From assembly GCA_026004535.1 (NCBI GenBank), contig BPJI01000001.1, positions 124,001-188,000 on the forward strand: a stretch of 64,000 nucleotides of DNA, written 5' to 3'. The stretch's first letter is position 1, and every line of letters begins with the position of its first letter. Of the stretch, positions 1 through 7,904 are shown piece after piece. The notes beneath the pieces were generated by a model. The model searched no databases. It saw only the letters and a program-made list of their open reading frames with translations, and was not told the origin of the DNA. Position numbers and translations under genes: made by a program. The DNA comes from Candidatus Parcubacteria bacterium. GTDB lineage: Bacteria; Patescibacteria; Paceibacteria; UBA6257; HR35.

Positions 1-123
1 CGAAGGAACGCTAATCGTTTTAAAAGTCGTTATATTATCTCTTTCAATTCCTTCCTCGATGGTAGTAGTGGCTATAGAATCTTTTGGTACTCTTCTAGTT
101 TCTTTCATTATAAATTTCGCCAT
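1..123 (-). CDS. partial ORF running off the left edge, unknown
   Basis: An open frame starts at ATG 123 (or the second ATG at 108) and stays open to base 1, giving 41 codons. The visible peptide is polar and charged (it begins MAKFIMKETRRVPKDS) and shows no motif I recognise. It overlaps the end of the small ORF at 95-202 on the same strand, a compact arrangement common in this window. It may be the start of a real gene that lies mostly outside the window, or a chance frame. Confidence 0.3.
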   Translation of the reverse strand, partial: MAKFIMKETRRVPKDSIATTTIEEGIERDNITTFKTISVPS

Positions 124-202
124 CGTCCGAAGTCCATATATAATAGAAATCACTGTCCAATCTCTTACGGGTGCTCCAAATCTTATTAAGCTCCAAGATC
201 AT
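95..202 (-). CDS. small ORF, 35 aa, unknown
   Basis: The ATG at 202-200 overlaps the TGA stop of the upstream membrane-protein gene (TGATG), the stop/start coupling seen repeatedly here. The product is 35 residues and ends in an acidic, aromatic stretch (FYYIWTSDDGEIYNERN). That composition looks more protein-like than the other two frames. It could be an independent small protein or the displaced C-terminus of the 202-582 gene after a frameshift. No family is recognised. Confidence 0.35.
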   Translation of the reverse strand: MILELNKIWSTRKRLDSDFYYIWTSDDGEIYNERN

Positions 203-582
203 CAAAATGTAATAGCATCAGTGTCCTTACTTTGATTCAATATCAATTCCTTGGGTATCTCTATTTGATAACCTTCAGCATGATTAATAACCAATTTTCT
301 GTCTCCTTTATCTATTATTTCTACTCCTTCAAGTCGGATGTCAGTTGTGGTGGAAATGTAAGATTCAAAATCTAAAGCTCTTGATACTTTTTCAGCATAT
401 TCTTCTTCATTGAATTTCTTTGTTTTTTCTATTTCTTGTTCTATTTGTTGAAGCTGTTGTTTAGTTTGCTCTATTTTTTTATTGATTGTTAGTTTTTGAT
501 AAAGAAAATAGCCTCCAACTGATAATAAAAGAAGAAAAACTATAAATAAGGATAAAATATCTTTCTTTGTTAAACTTTGCAT
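202..582 (-). CDS. single-pass membrane protein with coiled coil, unknown
   Basis: The 126-residue product has one N-terminal hydrophobic segment at about residues 10-28. A Gln/Glu/Lys-rich stretch at about 33-60 should form a coiled coil, followed by a short soluble part with alternating hydrophobic residues. The topology suggests a membrane-anchored extracytoplasmic or scaffold protein. The gene ends with a TGA that overlaps the ATG of a 35-aa ORF, so the two are probably co-transcribed. No catalytic motif or family is recognised. Confidence 0.55.
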   Translation of the reverse strand: MQSLTKKDILSLFIVFLLLLSVGGYFLYQKLTINKKIEQTKQQLQQIEQEIEKTKKFNEEEYAEKVSRALDFESYISTTTDIRLEGVEIIDKGDRKLVINHAEGYQIEIPKELILNQSKDTDAITF

Positions 583-643
583 TTTGAGATTATTTTAAAA
601 AATATAAATTAAAAAATCAATATACCAATTGTGGAAAAGTAAT

Positions 644-672
644 TTGACTTTTAAAAAATTTTGTGGTATAAT
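644..672 (+). promoter_or_regulatory. strong sigma70-type promoter for the 3D-domain gene
   Basis: TTGACT at 644-649 and TATAAT at 667-672 are separated by exactly 17 nt. The expected transcription start is near 679, inside the 5' arm of the hairpin at 678-699. Confidence 0.8.
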
Positions 673-677
673 AAAAG

Positions 678-701
678 AAATCCCCAGAAATGGGGATTTT
701 T
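678..701 (+). promoter_or_regulatory. 5'-terminal hairpin, possible attenuator
   Basis: AAATCCCC at 678-685 pairs perfectly with GGGGATTT at 692-699 around a 6-nt loop and is followed by a short T run. It lies at the predicted transcript start, so it may stabilise the 5' end or terminate early. Read on the other strand it could end minus-strand transcription coming from the MurE-like gene. Confidence 0.5.
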
Positions 702-732
702 AAATTGGCCGAAAATTACCAGTAAAAATTAG

Positions 733-1161
733 ATGGGTATTGAGTCGCTACGTAAATTAATACCTGTTATTTTCTTTTTTATTATTTTCAGTTATGCTCT
801 GTCGCCTTCTGGTGCTGAAATTGAACCCGTTGTCGAGCAAAACTCTTTTGTTAATCCGTTGCCAATAAAGAAGTTTATGATTATGACTATTACCGGTTAT
901 TCTTCAAGTCCTGACGAAACTGATGACGACCCTTGGATTACTGCCTATAATACATTTGCAAGAGATGGGGTTGTTGCTTCAAATATTTTACCCTTTGGAA
1001 CTAAAATAAAGATCCCTGAACTTTTTGGTGATAAAATTTTTGTTGTTGAAGACAAAATGAACCCAAAATATGGCGAAAATTTAGACATTTGGTTTCCAAC
1101 GAAATGGCAGGCTCTAAATTTTGGCATCCATTATAATGTTTTAGTTGAAATTTTAGAATAA
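733..1161 (+). CDS. secreted 3D-domain protein
   Basis: The N-terminus (about residues 8-28) is a signal peptide or anchor. The C-terminal two thirds match the 3D domain (three-aspartate domain related to the MltA/RlpA double-psi barrel). Visible hallmarks are TGYSSSPDETDD, then AYNTFARDGVVA, LPFGTKIKIP, VVEDKM and a late LDIWF. Family members act on or bind peptidoglycan outside the cell. The gene has its own promoter at 644-672 and no Shine-Dalgarno. Its 3' end overlaps the convergent MurE-like gene by 31 nt. The substrate is not predictable from sequence. Confidence 0.8.
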   Translation: MGIESLRKLIPVIFFFIIFSYALSPSGAEIEPVVEQNSFVNPLPIKKFMIMTITGYSSSPDETDDDPWITAYNTFARDGVVASNILPFGTKIKIPELFGDKIFVVEDKMNPKYGENLDIWFPTKWQALNFGIHYNVLVEILE

Positions 1162-2480
1162 TTCTTGAGAGCTTCAATAACCACTTCCTTTTCATTCCAA
1201 GATATTGTTTTATCTTTATAAACAATTGACGGTTCATTGCCTTTACCAATTGTTATGACAATGTCTCCTTTCTGGGCTAATTCAATTAATCTGAAAATTG
1301 CTCGTTTTCTATCAGGAATAATTTCTATTGGTTTTTCAATTTCAAATTCAGCTAAATATCTTTTGGCACCCATTTCAATTGCCTTAATAATTTCATTAGG
1401 ATCTTCATTAAATGGATCCTCGTCACTAATAACGATATGATTACAATATTTAGCGGCTATTTCACCTATAACAGGTCTTTTCCATTTGTCTCTTAACCCT
1501 CCAGCAGAACCAATTAAACAAATCATTCTTTTTGGCTTAAATAGTTCAATTACTGTTTTATAAACTTCTTCAATTGAATCAGGGGTATGAGCATAATCAA
1601 CGATAACTTTAAAACCTTTAGCATTAATAATATCAAATCTTCCCGGTAGCCCTTTAAATTCTTTAATTATTTGCTCTAGGCTATTGATTGGCAAACTTAA
1701 AGCCTTGATAACACTTAAGCCTGCTAAAAGATTATAAAGATTAATTTTGCCCAAAAGTGGAGAAGAAAATTTTTTACCTTCTAAAACGAACTCAATTCCT
1801 TTATTATAAATTTTATAAGTTGTTGGTTTTAAGAGAGAATACTCGGCTAAACTTGATTCAAGGCTAAAATTAATTTTTTGTTCAGCTCGAAAACTTAAAA
1901 AATAATCAGCTTCGAAATCATCGATATTAACAATAATTGTTTTTTTAACTTTTGTCCCTCTTAAAAATTTTCTCACCTTGCTTTTTTCTAAAGCTTTAAA
2001 TAATTTACCTTTAGCATTACGATAGGCTTCATAAGAACCATGATGTTCGATATGCTCAGGATGAAGATTAAGAAAAACAGCAATATCAAAATCAATAAAA
2101 GCATGTCTTGATTGCGCTAAACCTTCGGAGGTAACCTCTAAAACAGCAACCTCGCATTTGTTTTCAACTGCTTGTTTTAAGAATTTTTGCAAAAAGCCAC
2201 GGCCAGGCATCGTTAATCTTGATTTATTTTCAATTTTTTTATCATCAATAAAGAAAAATTCAGAAGAAGAAAGAGCAGCTTTAATTCCTAAATTTTTCAA
2301 AAGATAATAAACTAGATATGTAACTGTAGATTTGCCCTTGGTTCCGGTAATACCAATAACAACAATTTTTTTTGAAGGAAAACCATTTAAAACCGCAAAA
2401 ACGAAAGCCAGAAAATAATGGTAAAGATATAAAATTGGCTTGGGGGTTATTTTTCTTAAAAAATCAAAAATTTTTTTCAT
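1131..2480 (-). CDS. murE: MurE-like Mur ligase (UDP-MurNAc peptide synthetase)
   Basis: Predicted ATP-dependent amino-acid ligase adding the third residue of the peptidoglycan stem peptide. The 449-aa protein has the Mur P-loop GITGTKGKST at about 43-52, the SEG/SRH region near 118-126, the NLHPEHIEHHGS motif near 138-149, LPGRFD and DYAHTPDS, and a Mur ligase C-terminal domain. The residue-3 specificity motif, usually DNPR, reads DEDPFNEDP, so the amino acid added cannot be assigned. The roughly 100-residue UDP-binding first domain of classical MurE is absent and replaced by a short hydrophobic stretch (about 17-33). It overlaps the upstream LCP gene by 4 nt. Confidence 0.85.
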   Translation of the reverse strand: MKKIFDFLRKITPKPILYLYHYFLAFVFAVLNGFPSKKIVVIGITGTKGKSTVTYLVYYLLKNLGIKAALSSSEFFFIDDKKIENKSRLTMPGRGFLQKFLKQAVENKCEVAVLEVTSEGLAQSRHAFIDFDIAVFLNLHPEHIEHHGSYEAYRNAKGKLFKALEKSKVRKFLRGTKVKKTIIVNIDDFEADYFLSFRAEQKINFSLESSLAEYSLLKPTTYKIYNKGIEFVLEGKKFSSPLLGKINLYNLLAGLSVIKALSLPINSLEQIIKEFKGLPGRFDIINAKGFKVIVDYAHTPDSIEEVYKTVIELFKPKRMICLIGSAGGLRDKWKRPVIGEIAAKYCNHIVISDEDPFNEDPNEIIKAIEMGAKRYLAEFEIEKPIEIIPDRKRAIFRLIELAQKGDIVITIGKGNEPSIVYKDKTISWNEKEVVIEALKNYSKISTKTL

Positions 2481-3382
2481 TGCTTAGTTTTTTCTTTTAT
2501 TTGCGACTGAATATAAAAACTAATTTTGTCATAATTATCAACTCCATCCTTAGGATAGATACCATAGACATTTTGACTATTGTAAATGTTGAAATTTCCA
2601 GAAGTTAGAAGACTATCTTTGGTTGTCAGAATTATTGGTTCAATTTTTAAATCATTCGGATTGCTTATCTTTAAAATTAAATTTAATAATTCATTTTTAC
2701 TTAAGTTTGTTTGCCAATAATATTTCTTTGTTTCTAAAAATTTCATCAAAGCTAATTTCTCTTCAGTATTTAAAGAAATAATTTTTTCCTTTAGGGCCGA
2801 AATAACTCTGATTTGATTTCTCATTCTAAAAAAATCTCCTTCAGGATGATATCTTGATCTTAGAACTAATTCAATTAAATAACCACTAAGTTTTTGTCGG
2901 CCAGCAGGAATTGTATATAAAGTAACAGCATCCGTTACTGGCTCAGATAAATCAACCTCAATGCCACCAAAAAAATCAACCAAATTTGTAACTAAAGCTA
3001 AATCAACAGCTAAATAATTTTTTATTTTTAAACCAGTAAAGTCAGAAACTTTTTTTAATAAAAGATTAATTTTGGCTTTTTCATATAAAGCGTTAATTTT
3101 TTCTAAATTGCCATTGTCATCTTTAACAATCAAATCTCGAGGAATAGGAATCAAAAAAATCTTGTTTACTCTCTGATTATAATGAATAACAATAATTGAA
3201 TCAGTATTTTCTGAACCAATATAGCCTGGTCCTGGTTTACCTAAAAAAAGCAAAGTAAAATCACTAGGATTAATTAATGAAGAAAAATTAGAAATTAAAA
3301 CAACGTTTCGGGAGGGAAAGCTAAAAAACAAAATTAACCCTAAAATAAATAATCCCAGTAATAAAAATTTTTTCATTTTCAA
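2477..3382 (-). CDS. LytR-CpsA-Psr (LCP) family protein
   Basis: LCP enzymes transfer undecaprenyl-linked glycopolymers to peptidoglycan outside the membrane. The protein has an N-terminal membrane anchor (about 4-21). The LCP core follows with LFLGKPG near 45-51, a DS pair near 61, IPRDL near 80-84, FFGGIEVDL near 137-145 and the Arg-rich segment LRSRYHPEGDFFRMRNQ near 174-190. These Arg/Asp positions bind pyrophosphate in known LCP structures. The gene overlaps murE and the Clp-like gene by 4 nt each, so all three are likely one transcript for envelope assembly. The glycopolymer is unknown. Confidence 0.88.
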   Translation of the reverse strand: MKMKKFLLLGLFILGLILFFSFPSRNVVLISNFSSLINPSDFTLLFLGKPGPGYIGSENTDSIIVIHYNQRVNKIFLIPIPRDLIVKDDNGNLEKINALYEKAKINLLLKKVSDFTGLKIKNYLAVDLALVTNLVDFFGGIEVDLSEPVTDAVTLYTIPAGRQKLSGYLIELVLRSRYHPEGDFFRMRNQIRVISALKEKIISLNTEEKLALMKFLETKKYYWQTNLSKNELLNLILKISNPNDLKIEPIILTTKDSLLTSGNFNIYNSQNVYGIYPKDGVDNYDKISFYIQSQIKEKTKQ

Positions 3383-5817
3383 ACAACCTGAAACTTAAAA
3401 TCTTTATCAAAGTCAATCAAAATTTTATTACCTCGACTCAATTTATTAGCTAAAATTAAATTAGCAATCTCTGATCTAATAATTTCATTGATTTTCCGAC
3501 CCAAAGGCCGCGCACCAAAAATCGGATCAGTACCCAAACGAACAATTTCTTCTAAAGCTCTTTCAGTAATATCTAAATCAATACCTTGTTTTAACAAAAG
3601 CTCTGCTTTAAAATCATCAATTAAAATTTTGCCAATTTTTAAAAGTTCCTCGTGGCCTAATGGCTTATAGACAATAATACCATCAAAACGGTTCAAAAGC
3701 TCAACCGAAAAAATTGCTGAGAGCTTACTTTTAAGCTCGTCTTTAATTTTATCAAAATCTTCTCCTTTTTCAATACTTTCTTTAATATATTCTGAATAAG
3801 CATTAGAGGTACAAATAATTAAACTATTTTGAAAATCTGTTTCTCTACCTAAAGCGTCTTTAATTATGCCTTCATCAAAAATTGGTAAAAATATTTTTAA
3901 AATTGTCGGATGGGTTTTTTCAAATTCATCTAGTAAAATTAAAGAAAATGGGTTTTGTCTTATGGGTTCAGTTAATCTACCCAAAATTGATCCATCTTTG
4001 GTACCAATTAATTTATCAATATCTTCTGGATTTTGAAACTCAACCATATCTAAACGAATCATATTTTTTTCTGAACCATAATAAATTTTAGCCAAAGCTT
4101 TGGCTGTTTCTGTTTTACCAACGCCAGTTGGACCAACAAACAAAAAAACACCGATTGGTCCTTTTTTCTTTACTAAACCAGCTCGATAAATTTTTAAAAC
4201 TCTAGCTATTTCTTTAATTGCTTTATCTTGATTAACAATTCTTTGATGCAGTAAATCCTCCAAATTAAGTAATTTCTCTTTTTCAACCTCAGTAACTTCG
4301 CCAACAGGAATTTTTGTTTTTTCAGCAACTATCTCCTGAATAATTTCTCGATTGATAAATTTATTTTTATTTTTCTTTGCTAAACCAATTGCTTCAACTA
4401 GAACTTCCTCAGCTGATTTTGGTAAAGGCAAAGTGCGAATAAATTTTTTTGCCAAAGTAACAGCTACGGATATAGCTTGAGGCGAAAAAATGATTTTTTC
4501 TTGTTTCTCCCAAATTAAACTTTTTAAAGTTAATAAATAAACCGCTTCTTCTTCAGAAAGTTCTCTAATCTCAATTTTCTCAAAAAATTGATCTAAATTA
4601 TAGCGAGCCAGAACTTTTTCATAACCAACCGGGGTTATGGTAGCAATTATTGGTATTGATTTAGAAATCAAAATTTCATTTAAAGCCTGCATAATATCTA
4701 TTTCTTTCTCTAGGAGAATGTTTTCCAAATAAGGCAAATATAAAATTATATAACCTGAAGTTAAAACATCTTCTAAAATTTTTGTAAGTAATGGTAAAAA
4801 TTTTTCTTTGTTTTGAGCATAAACCAAGCCTAAATCCAATTTAACTAAACGAAAATCTAAAAGCTCTTTAGGAACTAAATCATTTTGAATCAACCAAGCT
4901 AAGTGCATAATAATTGTTTCTTTGCCTGTCCCTTCTTCGCCGATAAGTAAAATATTATCTTTTTGTCTTAAATTACTAATTATTCTTTCTAATTCTTCTT
5001 TGTGACCAATTAAAAAACCTGCCTCTTCTTTATTAGCTAAATAAGTTAAATCAATTGAATAAGTATCTAAAATATTGGTTGCTTGACTTGTTAAAGCTCG
5101 ATTAATTAATGCTTTTTTGGCAAATTTGGCTTGGAAAAGGGAAAGATGTTGAACCGAGGGGGATCTCCTTAGTCTTATTTTTTTTGAATAAACCTCCATC
5201 AAAATGCCGCTTAAAAAATATTCTTTCTTTAAATCAAATTTTTCGAAAAGTTCATTTAGCTCTGGCAAAGCACTAATTCTTAAACCATAAAGAAGGAACA
5301 AAAAATTAATAAAAGGATAATTTAAAGATTTAGCTAAATTAAAAGCTGAAATCAAAATTGGTAAAATTTCTTGATTCCTTTCTTTGATTGATTCAAGTTT
5401 TAAAATAAAATCTTTTAAGTTTAGATTAAAACGAAAAAACAAATTTTGATTTTTTTTATTTTTTAATAATTCTTTTAATAAAAAAACTTGGATATTTTCA
5501 ATTTTTAAAATTTCGGCTTTGGTTAATGCTTCGATTAAAAAATTTTTTATTGACTTGCTTAAATAATCATCCAAATTAATTTTTGTTTTTTTTATTTCTC
5601 TGATATCTTCTTTAGCTGATTCCTTTCTTAAAAATTGAGTTAAAAATATTAAAAGCAAAAAAGTAGCTAAATATTTTAGATTTTTAATTGGAATAAAAAA
5701 CAAAGCATAAAGAGAAAAAATAAAAATAACCAAAACTATACCTTCTCTAAAAATTCTAATTGTTTTCCTTAAATAAGGATTTAAAGCCAAATAACTATTT
5801 TGCCAATAAAATTCCAT
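3379..5817 (-). CDS. membrane-anchored ClpA/B/C-like AAA+ ATPase
   Basis: The 812-aa protein has two predicted membrane helices at about 26-44 and 48-63 and a long helical region. Two AAA+ modules follow. Module 1 has a Walker A (GEEGTGKE, about 293-300), but the expected Walker B acidic pair is missing in the aligned strand (ILYLPYLENIL). Module 2 is intact: Walker A GPTGVGKTE at 562-570, Walker B LILLDEFEK near 626-634, and sensor-2 region GARPLGRKIN near the C-terminus. It is therefore likely a single-engine unfoldase at the membrane. No ClpP-docking loop is obvious. It overlaps the LCP gene and a small membrane-protein gene. Confidence 0.85.
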   Translation of the reverse strand: MEFYWQNSYLALNPYLRKTIRIFREGIVLVIFIFSLYALFFIPIKNLKYLATFLLLIFLTQFLRKESAKEDIREIKKTKINLDDYLSKSIKNFLIEALTKAEILKIENIQVFLLKELLKNKKNQNLFFRFNLNLKDFILKLESIKERNQEILPILISAFNLAKSLNYPFINFLFLLYGLRISALPELNELFEKFDLKKEYFLSGILMEVYSKKIRLRRSPSVQHLSLFQAKFAKKALINRALTSQATNILDTYSIDLTYLANKEEAGFLIGHKEELERIISNLRQKDNILLIGEEGTGKETIIMHLAWLIQNDLVPKELLDFRLVKLDLGLVYAQNKEKFLPLLTKILEDVLTSGYIILYLPYLENILLEKEIDIMQALNEILISKSIPIIATITPVGYEKVLARYNLDQFFEKIEIRELSEEEAVYLLTLKSLIWEKQEKIIFSPQAISVAVTLAKKFIRTLPLPKSAEEVLVEAIGLAKKNKNKFINREIIQEIVAEKTKIPVGEVTEVEKEKLLNLEDLLHQRIVNQDKAIKEIARVLKIYRAGLVKKKGPIGVFLFVGPTGVGKTETAKALAKIYYGSEKNMIRLDMVEFQNPEDIDKLIGTKDGSILGRLTEPIRQNPFSLILLDEFEKTHPTILKIFLPIFDEGIIKDALGRETDFQNSLIICTSNAYSEYIKESIEKGEDFDKIKDELKSKLSAIFSVELLNRFDGIIVYKPLGHEELLKIGKILIDDFKAELLLKQGIDLDITERALEEIVRLGTDPIFGARPLGRKINEIIRSEIANLILANKLSRGNKILIDFDKDFKFQVV

Positions 5818-6133
5818 AACCTAAAAGAAATATCGGTAAAAAGACCCAAAAAATAACGAAAAATAAATAAAGAAGGAAAATAAAAAAATAAATCACTAAA
5901 CCAAAAAATATTCTTAAAACTCGATAAGGGAAGGCTATTAAATACCCAATAATTGTATGATCACCATAAAGTGGTTTAGTTAAATTTCTTAAATTTGCTT
6001 TGACTTTTAAATTTTTATCAATAAGATAAACCTGGTCAAAGAAATGCCTGATGGTTCTTTGAGGAAAATGATGAAACCAAAAATCTAAAAACTCTATTAA
6101 ATCATCTAAAATTAATGCCCGGAGAATGTTCAT
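5795..6133 (-). CDS. small membrane protein next to the Clp-like ATPase
   Basis: The 112-aa product has a soluble N-terminal half rich in aromatic and charged residues and a C-terminal half with two hydrophobic helices (about 66-90 and 92-110). It overlaps the Clp-like gene by 23 nt and touches endoQ at position 6133, so all three are co-transcribed. Tight coupling to a membrane AAA+ protein suggests, by context only, that it is a partner or adaptor. No family is recognised. Confidence 0.6.
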   Translation of the reverse strand: MNILRALILDDLIEFLDFWFHHFPQRTIRHFFDQVYLIDKNLKVKANLRNLTKPLYGDHTIIGYLIAFPYRVLRIFFGLVIYFFIFLLYLFFVIFWVFLPIFLLGYGILLAK

Positions 6134-7380
6134 TAAAACAATCTTTTTTCTTTTTCTTCGACACTTTCTAATTTAATTATAACTTTACCATATTCACCAT
6201 CATAACCTGGTTCTAAAACAATATCTTCACGATCGATTTTTTCTAAAGCTTGAAAAACTAATGGCTCTTGAATTTTCATACTTTCTTTATCATAGTTACC
6301 TGTTAAAATTTCCAATTCTGGTCCAAAATTTTTAATTAATTCTAAATATTTTATAAAAACTTTTTTTGCTGTTGGTTGAGTATTATAAATTTGAGCCAAA
6401 ATTTCTAATAAAGGTGGCGTCCTTTTAAAATTTGGTCTTTGGGTATCATAAAAATCCACTGGTCTTTTAGCTAATTCTTCAACCCTTGACATTACCCCAA
6501 TAGTTACTTTTTTACCACAAACAGGACAAAGATAATTATTTCTCTTTGCTTCCTCTGGAGAAAACCTGATTTTACAAAATCGATGACCATCATAATGATA
6601 TTTACCTTCCTCTGGAAAGAATTCGACTGTCAGTAAAATTTTATTTTTATCATCAGGACTCGCCATTGCTTGATAAATATTTTGATAAGATAAATTTTCA
6701 ACCTCAAATAAGGTTGCTTCTCTACCTAAACGATGAGTTTGGGGTGAATGAGAATCAGAAAAAGAAACAATAGAAATATTATCAAGTTCAGGAATGCGCC
6801 AGTTCATGTTAGGATCGCTCGAGAGTCCGGTTTCAACAGCAGTTACATACCTAACATAATCATCAAAAGCATCGTAAATTGAATCAAAACCAGACATTGA
6901 ACCATATAAAGAAAACCATGGAGTCCAAATATGAGCGGGAATGAAAATTGCTTTTTCGTAAATATCAAAGAGAATTTTCATAAAATCAATTACATCTAAA
7001 CCTAAAATTGGCCTGCCATCAGAAGCTAAATTACTATAGAGAGAAAGTTTTTTATTTAATTTTTCAACCAAATCAAAACGGGGTAGAATCGCTAAATAAT
7101 GAATTCTTTTGACTTTTCCTTGCCGAGAAAAAATTGAACTTATTTCTCCTCCTAAAAGAAAAAAAGTTTCATCATCATTTTTTAATTTATAAACACCATC
7201 GCCTGCTTCTTCAAGTTTTTGCGAAATCTCTTTAAACCACAGAGGGTGAGTAAAATCACCAGTAATTAAAAGTTTTAAGCCTTTAAGTTTGGCGTAGTAA
7301 TTGAGATTTTCTAAATTTAAATCTTTAGAGCAAGCACGAGAATATTTTGAATGTAAATGTAAATCAGCAAAAATTTTCAT
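6133..7380 (-). CDS. endonuclease Q-like PHP-domain nuclease
   Basis: A PHP-superfamily metal nuclease matching endonuclease Q, which nicks DNA 5' of deaminated bases (uracil, hypoxanthine). PHP metal ligands are visible: DLHLHSKYSRA at 6-16, GDFTHP near 44, GGEIS, AHIWTPWFSLYGS, and SFSDSHSPQTHRLG near 212. A zinc-binding CPVC lies in the C-terminal part. The frame stays open upstream to 7638, but that extension translates tRNA sequence; the family N-terminus MKIFADLHLHS fixes the start at 7380, giving 415 aa. The gene begins 2 nt from the tRNA-Pro CCA end. Deaminated-base repair is inferred from the family. Confidence 0.82.
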   Translation of the reverse strand: MKIFADLHLHSKYSRACSKDLNLENLNYYAKLKGLKLLITGDFTHPLWFKEISQKLEEAGDGVYKLKNDDETFFLLGGEISSIFSRQGKVKRIHYLAILPRFDLVEKLNKKLSLYSNLASDGRPILGLDVIDFMKILFDIYEKAIFIPAHIWTPWFSLYGSMSGFDSIYDAFDDYVRYVTAVETGLSSDPNMNWRIPELDNISIVSFSDSHSPQTHRLGREATLFEVENLSYQNIYQAMASPDDKNKILLTVEFFPEEGKYHYDGHRFCKIRFSPEEAKRNNYLCPVCGKKVTIGVMSRVEELAKRPVDFYDTQRPNFKRTPPLLEILAQIYNTQPTAKKVFIKYLELIKNFGPELEILTGNYDKESMKIQEPLVFQALEKIDREDIVLEPGYDGEYGKVIIKLESVEEKEKRLF

Positions 7381-7381
7381 T

Positions 7382-7458
7382 TGGTCGGGATGGCGGGACT
7401 CGAACCCGCAGCCTCCAGCACCCCATGCTGGTGCGCTAACCAATTGCGCTACATCCCG
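7382..7458 (-). tRNA. tRNA-Pro(GGG)
   Basis: A full cloverleaf folds on the minus strand: acceptor CGGGATG/CATCCCG starting with C1 (typical of tRNA-Pro), D-arm, anticodon stem CCAGC/GCTGG with loop ATGGGGT (anticodon GGG), and T-arm GCGGG/CCCGC. The 3' CCA is encoded at 7382-7384. It is the only tRNA in the window with an encoded CCA. Confidence 0.95.
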
Positions 7459-7464
7459 CATTGA

Positions 7465-7670
7465 AGTATCTATGGGGACTCGCCCCGAACCAGAGCCTTT
7501 GGCACGGTTTCCTGTACCAGAGTTATCTTCTAACACGATACAGGACCCCAAACCGTGCTCTGCACTGGTTTGGGGCGGGGCGCCCTGCACTGTGCTATGC
7601 TCTAGTGCATGGCGAACCCACAACCTCTGGCACCCCATGCCAGTGCGCTAACCAATTGCGCTATGCCCCG
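7465..7670 (-). pseudogene. broken second tRNA-Pro(GGG) with palindromic insertion
   Basis: From 7670 leftward the sequence gives a 5' acceptor strand CGGGGCA, a D-arm identical to the neighbouring tRNA-Pro, an anticodon stem CTGGC/GCCAG with loop ATGGGGT, and the 5' half of a T-arm (GTGGGTTCG). The cloverleaf then breaks. About 110 nt of GC-rich palindromic sequence intervene, including CCCCAAACC and GGTTTGGGG arms at 7550-7579. A T-loop-like GAGTCCCC follows, but no matching 3' acceptor strand. It is probably a non-functional duplicate of tRNA-Pro interrupted by a repeat; an intron cannot be excluded. Confidence 0.6.
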
Positions 7671-7904
7671 TTAAAATTTGAATTGGGGTAAATTTTTTAA
7701 AATCTCAAGAGATTGCTTGAAAGAACTAAGATAGGGCTGAACTAATTGGTAACTATAATAAATAATCAAAACTATAACCAACCAATAAAGAATTCTAAAA
7801 AAGAAAGAAATTTTTCGAGCTCGGTTAATGCTTTTCAAAATTCTCAAAGATTCTTTGGAAACTTCCAAATTTTCTTTTAACAACTGCTTTATTTCCTCAT
7901 CCAT
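7671..7904 (-). CDS. small single-pass membrane protein, unknown
   Basis: The 77-aa product has a charged, helical N-terminus (about 1-30), one hydrophobic helix at about 34-53 and a short amphipathic tail. The stop codon at 7671-7673 directly abuts the 5' end of the tRNA-Pro pseudogene. Such small membrane proteins are common in reduced genomes; no family is recognised. Confidence 0.5.
   Translation of the reverse strand: MDEEIKQLLKENLEVSKESLRILKSINRARKISFFFRILYWLVIVLIIYYSYQLVQPYLSSFKQSLEILKNLPQFKF

Noticed and set aside
202..204. TGA read as an amino acid (recoded genetic code)
   Set aside because: TGA ends many clear genes at the expected length (for example dnaN), often overlapping the next ATG, so the code is standard.
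7381..7638. 86-residue N-terminal extension of the endonuclease Q frame and overlapping plus-strand frames
   Set aside because: The extension translates tRNA-Pro and a tRNA pseudogene; the family N-terminus begins at 7380.
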